In this document: one piece after another, positions 7,798-16,431 of the stretch
Layout: each line of letters begins with the position of its first letter
Position numbering within the stretch: position 1 is the stretch's first letter
Assembly: GCA_963824105.1 (NCBI GenBank)
Contig: CAWGNN010000006.1
Span: forward strand, 372,001 to 436,000
Direction: 5' to 3'
Length of the DNA stretch: 64,000 nucleotides
DNA from: CAWDVB01 sp963824105
GTDB taxonomy: Bacteria > Actinomycetota > Actinomycetes > Propionibacteriales > Nocardioidaceae
Made by a program: the position numbers and the translations under genes
Notes under the pieces: model-generated
Seen by the model: the letters and a program-made list of their open reading frames with translations, nothing else
What the model was told of the DNA's origin: nothing
The model's database searches: none

Positions 7798-9159
7798 ATG
7801 TCCGAGAGCCGCGGATCGCTGCTCGACGGCATCCGCGCGGCATGGCCCCCGGCGGACTCCGGGTCGGGCCCGGCCACCGGACGCACGGACCTGACCGGGA
7901 CGGTCGTTGCTCACGTGCTGGCGCTGGGATCCGACGTTCCGCCCCGTGCCGCCGTGGCCCTCGTGGAGTTTCCCCTCTCCTCCCGAGTCCAAGCCGTCCC
8001 GCTGGTCGCCTCCGGTGCCGGCTGGCGCCGGGCCGACGCTGGGGACGGACTCAGCGCCCTGCTGATCGACCTGCTCGACAGCGACGCGTACCAGTCGGGG
8101 CCGATGCTCCTCAGGCGGTGGGATCGACCCGAGGGACGCGCGTCGGGAACGGTAGCGGGTGAGCGGGCCATCACCGGAGACCAGACCAACGAGTCCGTGG
8201 TCGTGGGCGACGCGGCGGTGGTCAAGTGGCTCCGGCCGGCCCCACGGGCCACGTCTCGCTCCCTGACGCTGACCTCGCACCTGGCCGCGGTCGGCTTCAC
8301 CGGGATGCCTCGGCCGCTCGGAGTGCTGGCCTGGGTGGCCCCGTCGGGGGACGAGGTCGCCCTCGTCCACGTGGACGAGTTCCTGACCGGAGCGGAGGAC
8401 GGCTACTCCTGGTGCGTCGACTCGGTGCTGGAGCACCTGGAGGGGTGCCCGGCGGACTGTCGGCCCGGGCGTGCCGGCTGCTCCGCGTGGTTCGGCGCCG
8501 ATCTCGGCCGGCTCACCGCGGAGCTGCACGCGGCTCTGGCCGATCCGTCCGGCGTGCTGCCCGAGCCGGTGACCTCGACCGCGGTCGACGGATTCGGGGC
8601 TCGGGCCCGAGCAGCCCTCGACGAGGCGCTCGCCGCGACCCGGGGCGAGCAGCCCGAGGCCGCGGCCTGGCTGGCCTCCCATGCCGGCCGGTTGGAGGGG
8701 TCGTTCGCCCACCTCCCCGCCGACGGGGAGACCTCCGCCTCCCCGGTCCACGGCGACCTCCATGTGGGTCAGGTGCTGCGGTGGGACCACGGCCTGGCGG
8801 TGATCGACTTCGACGGCAACCCCACGCTGGCCGAGCACCCGCTCGCCGAGCCCGTGGCCCGGGACGTCGCGCAGATGACGTGCAGTATCGACCACGTCGG
8901 GCGGATCGCGGACCGGCGCACCGCGCGACGTCACCACGAGCGTGTCGAGCAGTGGGTGGCGAGCAGCCGGACAGGCTTCCTTGACGCCTACGCGCGCACG
9001 CTCGCCGATCACGGCCGGTCGCAGCTGTTCGACGATCGACTGCTCACCGGATTCGAGGTGGAGCAGGAGTGCCGCGAGCTGGTGTACGCCGCCCGCTACC
9101 TCCCCCGCTGGGCCTACGCCCCGCTCGCGGCACTCGCCGCGCGCTTCGGAGAGGACTGA
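7798..9159 (+). CDS. maltokinase-like sugar kinase, possible glucosamine kinase
   Basis: This 453-residue kinase has the aminoglycoside-phosphotransferase/maltokinase fold. It has a phosphate-binding brace 'DQTNESVVVGDAAVVKW', a catalytic loop 'VHGDLHVGQVL' (Gln where APHs have Asn, as in maltokinases) and the metal site 'VIDFDGNP' in place of the 'DFEGEP' usual in maltokinases. The N-terminal cap domain of about 110 residues is also maltokinase-like. The DFDGNP variant and the SIS-domain neighbour point to the actinobacterial glucosamine kinases described for a Streptacidiphilus enzyme, but this is inference. I chose the ATG at 7798 because GCAGGAGGTGT precedes it. It probably forms an operon with the next gene, 2 bases downstream. 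Confidence 0.75.
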   Translation: MSESRGSLLDGIRAAWPPADSGSGPATGRTDLTGTVVAHVLALGSDVPPRAAVALVEFPLSSRVQAVPLVASGAGWRRADAGDGLSALLIDLLDSDAYQSGPMLLRRWDRPEGRASGTVAGERAITGDQTNESVVVGDAAVVKWLRPAPRATSRSLTLTSHLAAVGFTGMPRPLGVLAWVAPSGDEVALVHVDEFLTGAEDGYSWCVDSVLEHLEGCPADCRPGRAGCSAWFGADLGRLTAELHAALADPSGVLPEPVTSTAVDGFGARARAALDEALAATRGEQPEAAAWLASHAGRLEGSFAHLPADGETSASPVHGDLHVGQVLRWDHGLAVIDFDGNPTLAEHPLAEPVARDVAQMTCSIDHVGRIADRRTARRHHERVEQWVASSRTGFLDAYARTLADHGRSQLFDDRLLTGFEVEQECRELVYAARYLPRWAYAPLAALAARFGED

Positions 9160-9161
9160 CG

Positions 9162-10130
9162 ATGGATCCCCGCCTCTTCCTCGCAGACATCGAGAGCAAG
9201 CCACGGTTGCTGCGCGAGCTCGCCGGCCGGCTCCGTGAGGCCGACCCGTGGGAGGCCGTCGACCCCGGGACCGGTGCCTTGACGTTCCTCGGCATGGGCA
9301 GCTCGGCGTACGCCGCGGGGGTCGGCGCGCGACGGCTCCGTGCGCATGGCCTGCGCGCCGTCTCGGAGCTGGCCAGCACTCGACAGGTGGCCCCTCCTCC
9401 GGACGGAGTGGTCGTGGCGATCTCGGCCTCCGGCGGCAGCCTCGAGACCCTGGAGGCACTCGACCGACTGCCCTCCGGGACTCGGGTCGTCGGCCTCACC
9501 AACCGACTCGATTCCCCTCTGGCCACTCGCGCCGACGGCACCGTCGACCTTGCCGCAGGTCCCGAGGAGGGCGGGGTCGCCTCGGTCTCCTTCCTGCACA
9601 CCCTCGTTCAGCTGCTGGCCCTGGAGTCCCGGCTCACCGGTGGAGCGAGGTCGGCGGTGGCGGATCTCTGCGAGCAGGCCGCCGACGCCACCGAGGCGCT
9701 GCTGGTCGCCCGCGACACGTGGCTGCCGGTCGTGGACGAGATGCTGACCGGGCCGGACGGCGTCTATGTCCTGGCGCCCGTCGAACGATGGTCTTCGGCC
9801 GCCCAGTCGGCCCTGATGCTGCGCGAGGGGCCGCGAGCTCCGGCCGATGCCTGCGAGACCGCGGACTGGGCCCACGTCGACGTCTACCTCACCAAGACGC
9901 GGGACTACCGCAGCATCCTCTTCGGCGGCTCGGCGTACGACGAGCAGGCGCTGGACTGGATGCGACAGCGTGAGGCCACCGTGGTGGCCGTCGGGGGCCT
10001 CCTCGACGACGCCGTGCCGCAGTACACCGTCCGCTACCCCGGCGACACCGACCCCGAGGTGGCGCTGCTGGTGGAAGTCACCGTCGCCGAAGTGCTTGCG
10101 GCGACCTGGTGGTCGCGGCAGAAGGCATAG
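9162..10130 (+). CDS. SIS-domain sugar isomerase/deaminase-like protein
   Basis: This 322-residue protein has two SIS domains like the isomerase half of GlmS. It shows 'FLGMGSSAYAAGVGARRL' near residues 44-61, 'VAISASGGSLETLEAL' near 86-101, and a second domain from about 170 with 'VYVLAPVERWSSAAQSALMLREG'. SIS enzymes interconvert or deaminate phospho-amino-sugars. Coming directly after a sugar kinase, it may turn the kinase product (perhaps glucosamine-6-phosphate) into fructose-6-phosphate. The GlmS glutaminase domain is absent. I chose the ATG at 9162, two bases after the kinase stop, with GGAGAGGAC as ribosome site. The substrate is inferred from context only. Confidence 0.78.
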   Translation: MDPRLFLADIESKPRLLRELAGRLREADPWEAVDPGTGALTFLGMGSSAYAAGVGARRLRAHGLRAVSELASTRQVAPPPDGVVVAISASGGSLETLEALDRLPSGTRVVGLTNRLDSPLATRADGTVDLAAGPEEGGVASVSFLHTLVQLLALESRLTGGARSAVADLCEQAADATEALLVARDTWLPVVDEMLTGPDGVYVLAPVERWSSAAQSALMLREGPRAPADACETADWAHVDVYLTKTRDYRSILFGGSAYDEQALDWMRQREATVVAVGGLLDDAVPQYTVRYPGDTDPEVALLVEVTVAEVLAATWWSRQKA

Positions 10131-10143
10131 CCCGGGCTGCGGT

Positions 10144-10767
10144 CTAGTAGAGGAAGGCCAGGGCCAGGCCGCCGAGAGAGGCCAGCAGCAGGCCGATCTC
10201 CAGAGGAGCCGGCACCCGGCGGACCGGGCCAGGCTGCATCCCCTGGTCCACGGCGTCTTTGGCCAGCTGCTCGATCCGGGAGACGACGAAGTCCTCGTAG
10301 TGGCCCTGCTCGTAGCCCGTGGCAAGGCGGGTGTCGGTCGGAGTCATCCACCCGGCCCGGCTCTCGATGCCGCCGCGTGCCTTGCTGACCCGGCTCCGCG
10401 CCCGACCGGTGGCCACCCGTCGCGACTTTGCGATGCCGACACACAGGTGCTTCTTGCCGTTCACCCAGACGATGAGAGCGTGCCGCGGCTCGACCCGCTC
10501 GATCGCGGCCAGCGGGATCCAGGTGTTCGACACCATGTTGACCAGCACCAGGCTCTCTCCGGTCGCATAGGCGCGAGGCCGGAGCAGGATGATCCACACC
10601 GCGATCCCCCCCGCGACGCACCCGACGGAGAGGGTGATCCACTCCCGTGTCGGGACGTAGTAGTAGCTGACCGCGATCACTGCGACGGCGAGGGCGAGAC
10701 CGAGGTAGCCGACCGTCCTGCCCGTGTTGGGCGGGAAGTGAACCTTGTCGCTGTTGCCGGGGGCCAT
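10144..10767 (-). CDS. PH-domain-like integral membrane protein
   Basis: This 207-residue membrane protein has two hydrophobic helices near the N-terminus ('YLGLALAVAVIAVSYYYV' and 'LSVGCVAGGIAVWIILL') and one at the very C-terminus ('IGLLLASLGGLALAFLY'). The soluble middle ('LVLVNMVSNTWIPLAAIERVEPRHALIVWV') looks like a bacterial PH domain strand pattern as in other actinobacterial PH-domain membrane proteins. The function is unknown. It is convergent with the SIS gene and divergent from deoC. Confidence 0.6.
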   Translation of the reverse strand: MAPGNSDKVHFPPNTGRTVGYLGLALAVAVIAVSYYYVPTREWITLSVGCVAGGIAVWIILLRPRAYATGESLVLVNMVSNTWIPLAAIERVEPRHALIVWVNGKKHLCVGIAKSRRVATGRARSRVSKARGGIESRAGWMTPTDTRLATGYEQGHYEDFVVSRIEQLAKDAVDQGMQPGPVRRVPAPLEIGLLLASLGGLALAFLY

Positions 10768-10828
10768 GCCCCGATTCTGCCTTGCCGATCCATCCGTGCG
10801 AAGGTGAGGCCCGGCCGTCGGTCACCCT

Positions 10829-10834
10829 TATGCT
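10829..10834 (+). promoter_or_regulatory. -10 element TATGCT of leaderless deoC
   Basis: TATGCT ends 6 bases before the GTG at 10841. There is no Shine-Dalgarno sequence, so the deoC message is probably leaderless and begins at this GTG. Confidence 0.5.
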
Positions 10835-10840
10835 GGCGAT

Positions 10841-11836
10841 GTGGTGACCATGACTTCCTCTGTGTTTTCCTCGGGGACTTTCTCCGGGCCCGATCTCGAC
10901 GAGATCACGGCCTCCAACACCAGCCTCACCCGGTTCCTGCACGGCCTGCCCGGAGTCGACCAGGTGGGCGCCGAGGCACGCGTGGCAGCGCTCGCCACCC
11001 GCTCGATCAAGACGACCGCCAAGCAGTTCGCCCTCGACCTGGCGATCTCCATGGTCGACCTGACCACGCTTGAGGGAGCCGATACCCACGGCAAGGTCCG
11101 GGCGCTCAGCACCAAGGCGATGCGGCCCGACCCGGGCGACCCGACCTGCCCCTCCGCGGCAGCGGTCTGCGTCTACCCGGATCTGGTCGAGGTCGCCAAG
11201 CGCACGGTCACCGGGTCCGGCGTACGAGTGGCGTCGGTCGCCACGGCGTTCCCCAGCGGGCGGGCGGCCCGTGACATCAAGCTCGCCGACACCGCCGACG
11301 CGGTCGAGGCCGGGGCGGACGAGATCGACATGGTGATCGATCGAGGTGCCTTCCTCTCGGGGCGATACCTGGACGTCTTCGATGAGATCGCCGCTGTCCG
11401 CAGCGCCTGCACTCGCTCCGACGGCAGCGCGGCCCACCTCAAGGTGATTTTCGAGACCGGCGAGCTGCAGACCTACGACAACGTGCGCCGGGCCTCGTGG
11501 CTGGCCATGCTGGCCGGAGCGCACTTCATCAAGACGTCGACCGGAAAGGTGAGCCCGGCCGCCACCCTCCCGGTAACCCTGGTGATGCTCGAGGCGGTCC
11601 GCGACTTCCGCGAGGCGACCGGGAGGATGATCGGGGTCAAGCCGGCCGGGGGGATCCGGACCGCCAAGGACGCGATCCGCTACCTGGTGCTGGTCAACGA
11701 GACCGCCGGGCCGGACTGGCTGAGCTCCGAGTGGTTCCGGTTCGGGGCATCCTCACTGCTGAACGACCTGCTGATGCAGCGCACCAAGATGAAGACCGGG
11801 CGCTACTCCGGCCACGACTACTTCACATTGGACTGA
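10841..11836 (+). CDS. deoC: deoxyribose-phosphate aldolase
   Basis: DeoC (331 residues, the long actinobacterial form) splits 2-deoxyribose-5-phosphate into glyceraldehyde-3-phosphate and acetaldehyde through a Schiff base. The Schiff-base lysine region is 'GAHFIKTSTGKVSPAAT', the assisting lysine region is 'IGVKPAGGIRTAKDAI', and 'ADEIDMVIDRGAFLSG' is the conserved strand with Asp. I chose GTG at 10841 because a TATGCT -10 box lies 6 bases upstream; ATG at 10850 is the alternative. Two aldehyde dehydrogenase genes follow with 11-base spacing and an overlap, forming an operon that ends at a clear terminator. It works downstream of the deoA/cdd/add enzymes in this window. Confidence 0.93.
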   Translation: MVTMTSSVFSSGTFSGPDLDEITASNTSLTRFLHGLPGVDQVGAEARVAALATRSIKTTAKQFALDLAISMVDLTTLEGADTHGKVRALSTKAMRPDPGDPTCPSAAAVCVYPDLVEVAKRTVTGSGVRVASVATAFPSGRAARDIKLADTADAVEAGADEIDMVIDRGAFLSGRYLDVFDEIAAVRSACTRSDGSAAHLKVIFETGELQTYDNVRRASWLAMLAGAHFIKTSTGKVSPAATLPVTLVMLEAVRDFREATGRMIGVKPAGGIRTAKDAIRYLVLVNETAGPDWLSSEWFRFGASSLLNDLLMQRTKMKTGRYSGHDYFTLD

Positions 11837-11847
11837 GCGAGACAACC

Positions 11848-13302
11848 ATGGCTTCGACAAGCTCAACCCCCGGCCCGTTCGAGTACGCACCGGCTCCTGA
11901 GTCCCGGGCGATCCTCGACATCAAGTCGTCCTACGGCCTGTTCATCAACGGCGAGTTCGTCGGCGGGTCCGGCACCGCCTTCAAGACGATCAGCCCCTCC
12001 ACCGAGGAGGTGCTCAGCGAGGTCGCCGAGGCCACCGAGCTGGACGTGGACAGCGCGGTCCGAGCCGCCCGCGCGGCATACGAGGGCGTCTGGTCGAAGA
12101 TGTCGGGCGCCGAGCGGGGCAAGTACCTCTTCCGGATCGCGCGGATCATCCAGGAGCGGGCCCGGGAGTTCGCCGTTCTGGAGTCCCTGGACAACGGCAA
12201 GCCGATCCGCGAGTCCCGCGATGTCGACATCCCCCTGGTCGCCGCACACTTCTTCTACTACGCCGGCTGGGCCGACAAGCTCGCCTACGCCGGACTCTCG
12301 ACGCCCGATCCCCGGCCCCTCGGGGTTGCGGCCCAGATCATCCCGTGGAACTTCCCGATGCTGATGCTGGCGTGGAAGATCGCACCGGCGCTCGCCTGCG
12401 GCAACACCGTGGTCCTCAAGCCGGCCGAGACGACGCCGCTGACCGCGCTGCTCTTCGCGGAGGTCTGCCAGCAGGCCGATCTGCCCGCGGGAGTGGTGAA
12501 CATCATCACCGGAGCGGGCGAGACCGGCCGGGCGCTGGTAGCCCACCCCGACGTCGACAAGGTCGCCTTCACCGGATCGACCGACGTGGGACGACAGATC
12601 GCCAAAGCGATCGCCGGCACTCGCAAGAGGGTCACCCTGGAGCTCGGCGGGAAGGGCGCGAACATCGTCTTCGACGACGCTCCGATCGACCAGGCGGTCG
12701 AAGGCATCGTCAACGGGATCTTCTTCAACCAGGGCCATGTCTGCTGCGCGGGCTCGCGGCTCCTGGTGCAGGAGTCGGTGGCCGACGAGGTCCTCGACCG
12801 GCTGCAGCGCCGAATGGGCACTCTGCGCGTGGGCGACCCGCTGGACAAGAACACCGACGTCGGCGCGATCAACTCCGCGGCCCAGCTGGCCAAGATCCGT
12901 GAGCTGGCCGATGCCGGAGACGCCGAAGGAGCCGAGCGCTGGTCCTCGGCCTGCGACCTGCCGACGTCGGGGTACTGGTTCCCTCCCACGATCTTCACCG
13001 GGGTGACCCAGGCCCACCGGATAGCCCGGGAGGAGATCTTCGGCCCGGTCCTGTCGGTGCTCACCTTCCGCACCCCGACCGAGGCGGTCGAGAAGGCCAA
13101 CAACACCCCCTACGGCCTGTCGGCCGGCATCTGGACCGAGAAGGGATCGCGCATCCTCTGGGTGGCCGACAAGCTCCAGGCCGGAGTGGTGTGGGCCAAC
13201 ACGTTCAACAAGTTCGACCCCGCGTCGCCGTTCGGCGGCTACAAGGAGTCCGGGTACGGCCGCGAGGGTGGTCGCCACGGGTTGGAGGCCTACGTCCGAT
13301 GA
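11848..13302 (+). CDS. aldehyde dehydrogenase, catalytic
   Basis: This 484-residue NAD(P)-dependent aldehyde dehydrogenase is complete. It has 'QIIPWNFPMLMLAWKIAPAL' for cofactor binding, 'FTGSTDVGR', the general-base Glu in 'TLELGGKGANIV' near 265, the nucleophile in 'NQGHVCCAGSR' near 300, and 'EIFGPVLSV' near the end. Its place directly after deoC suggests it oxidises the acetaldehyde made by DeoC to acetate (inference from context). The ATG at 11848 is 11 bases after the deoC stop. Its stop overlaps the start of the next gene (ATGA), so translation is probably coupled. Confidence 0.88.
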   Translation: MASTSSTPGPFEYAPAPESRAILDIKSSYGLFINGEFVGGSGTAFKTISPSTEEVLSEVAEATELDVDSAVRAARAAYEGVWSKMSGAERGKYLFRIARIIQERAREFAVLESLDNGKPIRESRDVDIPLVAAHFFYYAGWADKLAYAGLSTPDPRPLGVAAQIIPWNFPMLMLAWKIAPALACGNTVVLKPAETTPLTALLFAEVCQQADLPAGVVNIITGAGETGRALVAHPDVDKVAFTGSTDVGRQIAKAIAGTRKRVTLELGGKGANIVFDDAPIDQAVEGIVNGIFFNQGHVCCAGSRLLVQESVADEVLDRLQRRMGTLRVGDPLDKNTDVGAINSAAQLAKIRELADAGDAEGAERWSSACDLPTSGYWFPPTIFTGVTQAHRIAREEIFGPVLSVLTFRTPTEAVEKANNTPYGLSAGIWTEKGSRILWVADKLQAGVVWANTFNKFDPASPFGGYKESGYGREGGRHGLEAYVR

Positions 13303-14162
13303 ACGCCAGGGTCGACGTCCGCAGGACGCACAAGCTCTTCATCGGTGGGCAGTTCCCCCGGTCGGAGTCGGGCCGCACCTACGAGGTGACCGACCACGCG
13401 GGAGTCTTCCTGGCCAACATGGCCAAGGCATCGCGCAAGGACGCCCGGGACGCCGTGGGCGCGGCGTACAAGGCTCTCCCCGGCTGGGCGGGCCGCACCG
13501 CCTACAACCGGGGCCAGATCCTCTACCGGATCGCCGAGGTCCTCGAGGGCCGGCACGACCAGCTCGCGGCCGAGGTCGAGGCGGCGGAGGGCTGCTCCGC
13601 TGAGGCGGCATCACACCAGGTCGATCTGGCCGTGGATCGGCTGGTCTGGTACGCCGGATGGGCCGACAAGCTCGCCCAGGTCGTCGGCGGTACCAACCCG
13701 GTCGCCGCGCCGTACTTCAACTTCTCCCTGCCCGAGCCCACCGGGATCGTGGCAGTGGTCGCGCCCCAGTCCTCGAGCCTGCTCGGCCTGGTGGAGGTCG
13801 TCGCTTCCGCAATCACCGTCGGCAACGTCGTCGTCGCCGTGACCAGCGAGGCCCGGCCGATCCCCGCGGTCTCGCTCGCCGAGGTGACGGCAGCGTCCGA
13901 CGTGCCGGGTGGCGTGCTGAACCTGCTCACCGGCTCGGCCACTGAGATCGCCCCCTGGCTGGCATCCCACATGGACGTCAACGCGATCGACCTGACCGGC
14001 GTCGAAGACCCCGCGTTGGCTGCGGACCTGGAGAGCGCCGCGGCGGAGAACCTCAAGCGGGTCCGTCGTCCCTCGGACGACGGCTTCGAGGAGACGCCGG
14101 GCCTGGGCCGGATGACCTGGGTGCTGGAGACCAAGACGGTCTGGCACCCCATGGGGATCTGA
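13299..14162 (+). CDS. truncated aldehyde dehydrogenase paralogue without catalytic half
   Basis: This 287-residue protein is homologous to the N-terminal coenzyme-binding half of aldehyde dehydrogenases ('HKLFIGGQFPRSESG', 'LVWYAGWADKLAQV', 'PTGIVAVVAPQSSSLLGL', 'VPGGVLNLLTG'). It stops before the Glu and Cys active-site regions; no 'ELGGK' or cysteine motif is present. The proline-tryptophan-asparagine of the catalytic partner is also changed to P-Q-S-S. It cannot be an active dehydrogenase alone. The reading frame is intact, and start and stop fit a tight operon with ATGA overlap, so it looks like a maintained pseudoenzyme, perhaps a subunit of the preceding enzyme. I recall similar short partners beside deoC in other actinobacteria, but cannot check that. 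Confidence 0.78.
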   Translation: MNARVDVRRTHKLFIGGQFPRSESGRTYEVTDHAGVFLANMAKASRKDARDAVGAAYKALPGWAGRTAYNRGQILYRIAEVLEGRHDQLAAEVEAAEGCSAEAASHQVDLAVDRLVWYAGWADKLAQVVGGTNPVAAPYFNFSLPEPTGIVAVVAPQSSSLLGLVEVVASAITVGNVVVAVTSEARPIPAVSLAEVTAASDVPGGVLNLLTGSATEIAPWLASHMDVNAIDLTGVEDPALAADLESAAAENLKRVRRPSDDGFEETPGLGRMTWVLETKTVWHPMGI

Positions 14163-14168
14163 GCACCC

Positions 14169-14190
14169 CGGGCTGACCGCCGTCAGCCCG
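14169..14190 (+). terminator. hairpin after the deoC operon
   Basis: There is a perfect 9-base stem (CGGGCTGAC / GTCAGCCCG) with a 4-base loop, 6 bases after the stop codon at 14162. No U-tract follows, which is common in high-GC actinobacteria. Confidence 0.65.
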
Positions 14191-14253
14191 GAAGAGGTCG
14201 CGTGCTAGCGTCACGCGGCGGAAAGCACCTGTATTGACGGAAGGGTCCGATCG

Positions 14254-14649
14254 TTGCGCGACGCGATCTCGAGGAACCGGACGGCCCTGGTGATCTCACT
14301 AATCATCCTGGTCCTGCTCACCGCCATGTACCCCGCCGCCCGCTGGCTCGACGGCCGTACCGACTCGAAGCGGCCGTTGTACCAGGACCGCGAGCTCGCC
14401 GTCTGGCTGCTCTACGAGGAGCACATCACCGGGGGGACCATCGCCGCGACCACCATCGCCCCCGGCGACACGGTCAAGATCGGCAGCGCGAACTTCCAGC
14501 CCTCTCCCGGTGACACCGTCGAGGTGAAGCTGGACAACACGAAGTACTGCGTGCAGGTGACCAGCGCCTCCGGACACCACACGAGCTGGCAATGCTGGGG
14601 TCTCGACGTGAAGCCCCCGCAGCCCAACGACACCACGATCAACTACTGA
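14254..14649 (+). CDS. single-pass membrane/secreted protein of unknown function
   Basis: This 131-residue protein has a short basic N-terminus, one hydrophobic segment ('ALVISLIILVLLTAMYPAA', about residues 11-29) and a polar extracellular part with two cysteines ('KYCVQV' and 'SWQCWG') that could form a disulfide. I do not recognise the family. The start is TTG at 14254, chosen because GGAAGGG lies 8 bases upstream and the membrane anchor then starts near the N-terminus. It is convergent with add and preceded by the deoC terminator, so it is its own unit. Confidence 0.6.
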   Translation: MRDAISRNRTALVISLIILVLLTAMYPAARWLDGRTDSKRPLYQDRELAVWLLYEEHITGGTIAATTIAPGDTVKIGSANFQPSPGDTVEVKLDNTKYCVQVTSASGHHTSWQCWGLDVKPPQPNDTTINY

Positions 14650-14664
14650 GCCGAGCCGGACGGG

Positions 14665-15771
14665 TCAGCTCGCTCCGAGGGCCGTGTAGCCCGGCTTGAT
14701 CACGGTGTCGATCAGCGCCAGCCGCTTATCGAAGGGCAGGAAGGCGCTCTTCATGGCGTTGATCGTGAACCAGCGCACCCTTGCGAGGTCGTAGCCGAAC
14801 ACGTCGCACAGGTGTGCCATCTCCCCGGTCATCGACGTGTTGCTCATCAACCGGTTGTCGGTGTTGACCGTGATCCGGAAGCGCAGGTCGGTGAGCAGGC
14901 CGATGGGGTGCTCGGCGTACGACGCCGCCGCCCCCGTCTGGATGTTGGAGGTGGGGCACATCTCCAGGGGGATCCGGCGGTCCCGCACGTACGACGCCAG
15001 CGGACCGAGATGGGCGACACCCTCATCGTCCACCGAGATGTCGTCCACAATGCGCACCCCGTGGCCGAGCCGCTCGGTCCCGCAGACCTGGATCGCCTCC
15101 CAGATCGACGGGAGGCCGTAGCCCTCACCGGCATGGATCGTGAAATGGGCATTCTCCCGGCGCAGGTACTCGAACGCCGCCAGGTGCCGGCTGGGCGGAT
15201 ACCCCGCCTCGGCACCGGCGATGTCGAAGCCAGCCACCCCGCGGTCGCGGTTGGCCACAGCGAGCTGGGCGATCTCGCGCGACCGGGCTGCCGTGCGCAT
15301 CGCGGTGAGCAGCTGGCGCACCGTGATCGGGTGGCCGTCGCTCGCGGCCTGGTCGGCACCAAGCTCGAAGCCCTCCCGGACCGCATCGACCACGTCGTCG
15401 AGCTCCATCCCGCTCTCAAGATGGAGCTCGGGGGCGTAGCGGACCTCGGCGTACACCACGCCGTCGTGGGCCAGGTCGAGGGCACACTCACTCGCCACCC
15501 GCACCAGCTGGTCCCGGGTCTGCATCACCGCGAGGGTGTGACTGAACGTCTCCAGGTAGCGCTCCAGCGACCCCGAGCCGGCCGACTCGGCGAACCACCG
15601 CTGTAGCTGTTCCGGGTCCGAGGCGGGGAGCACGTGTCCGACCTCGGCGGCGAGCTCGACGATCGTCGCGGGTCTCAGACCACCGTCAAGGTGGTCGTGC
15701 AGCAGGACCTTCGGCGCTCGACGGATCACGTCCCTGCTGGGGATGATCGAGTCAGACGGCATGAGGCTCAT
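14665..15771 (-). CDS. add: adenosine deaminase
   Basis: Add (368 residues) converts adenosine and deoxyadenosine to inosine and deoxyinosine in the cytosol. All metal and catalytic motifs are present: 'LLHDHLDGGLRP' (zinc His pair), 'FTIHAGEGYGLPS' (His and catalytic Glu), 'ERLGHGVRI', 'EMCPTSNIQTGA', and the Asp pair region 'TVNTDNRLMSNT'. I chose the ATG at 15771; an ATG nine bases later (15762), preceded by GGATGAG, is equally possible. It is divergent from the MaoC gene. In M. tuberculosis add sits next to deoA and cdd; here a MaoC gene and a toxin-antitoxin-like pair separate them. Confidence 0.93.
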   Translation of the reverse strand: MSLMPSDSIIPSRDVIRRAPKVLLHDHLDGGLRPATIVELAAEVGHVLPASDPEQLQRWFAESAGSGSLERYLETFSHTLAVMQTRDQLVRVASECALDLAHDGVVYAEVRYAPELHLESGMELDDVVDAVREGFELGADQAASDGHPITVRQLLTAMRTAARSREIAQLAVANRDRGVAGFDIAGAEAGYPPSRHLAAFEYLRRENAHFTIHAGEGYGLPSIWEAIQVCGTERLGHGVRIVDDISVDDEGVAHLGPLASYVRDRRIPLEMCPTSNIQTGAAASYAEHPIGLLTDLRFRITVNTDNRLMSNTSMTGEMAHLCDVFGYDLARVRWFTINAMKSAFLPFDKRLALIDTVIKPGYTALGAS

Positions 15772-15791
15772 CCAACAGCAGGGAGCAGCAC

Positions 15792-16259
15792 ATGCGCACC
15801 TTCGACACCCTCGAGGCACTCACCGCGGCCAAGGGCGACGAGTTGGGCGCCAGTTCGTGGCTCACCGTCACCCAGGACCGGGTCGACGAGTTCGCGAGAG
15901 CCACCGAGGACCACCAGTGGATCCACGTTGATGTGGATCGTGCCGCCAAGGGTCCCTTCGGGCACACCATCGCCCACGGCTACCTCACCTTGTCGCTCAT
16001 CCCGTTCCTCGCCTCTCAGGTCTTCGAGATCGCGGTCCCCGGGCCTCGCCTGAACTACGGGCTGAACTCCGTGCGATTCCCCACCCCGGTCCCAGTCGGC
16101 TCACACATCCGCTGCGTCTGCACCCTCCTCGACGTCGAGGAGACCCCCCGGGGACACCTGCTCACGATCCGCAACGAGATCGAGGTCAAGCAGGCCGACG
16201 GCCTGCGGATGCCCAAGCCTGCCTGCGTCGCCGAATCGCTGGTGCTCCTGCCTGCCTAG
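15792..16259 (+). CDS. MaoC-like (R)-enoyl-CoA hydratase
   Basis: This 155-residue hot-dog-fold protein of the MaoC family hydrates trans-2-enoyl-CoA esters. The hydratase motif with catalytic Asp and His is clear: 'ATEDHQWIHVD' followed by 'GPFGHTIAHGYLTLSL' (about residues 35-75). Its length fits single-domain NodN/MaoC proteins. GGGAG precedes the ATG by 7 bases. It is divergent from add and has no fatty-acid genes nearby, so its pathway is not evident. Confidence 0.85.
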   Translation: MRTFDTLEALTAAKGDELGASSWLTVTQDRVDEFARATEDHQWIHVDVDRAAKGPFGHTIAHGYLTLSLIPFLASQVFEIAVPGPRLNYGLNSVRFPTPVPVGSHIRCVCTLLDVEETPRGHLLTIRNEIEVKQADGLRMPKPACVAESLVLLPA

Positions 16260-16431
16260 GCGTTTGCAGCAACACCGTGTCGGTGGCCCTGCCAGCGGCT
16301 CGACGCTGTGACTGATGGCCCCGAGCGAGTTTCAGTCGAGATGGGCGCTGACGCCGGCGCGTGGGTTCCGAGGAGGATCGCCCCGGGTGCTCAGCCAGCC
16401 TGGGCGGCTGGAAAGCAGGGAGGGTCGGGGT

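Noticed and set aside
7384..9459. A 691-codon minus-strand open frame over the kinase and SIS genes
   Set aside because: It overlaps three genes supported by motifs and ribosome sites; its sequence is an Arg/Gly-rich shadow.
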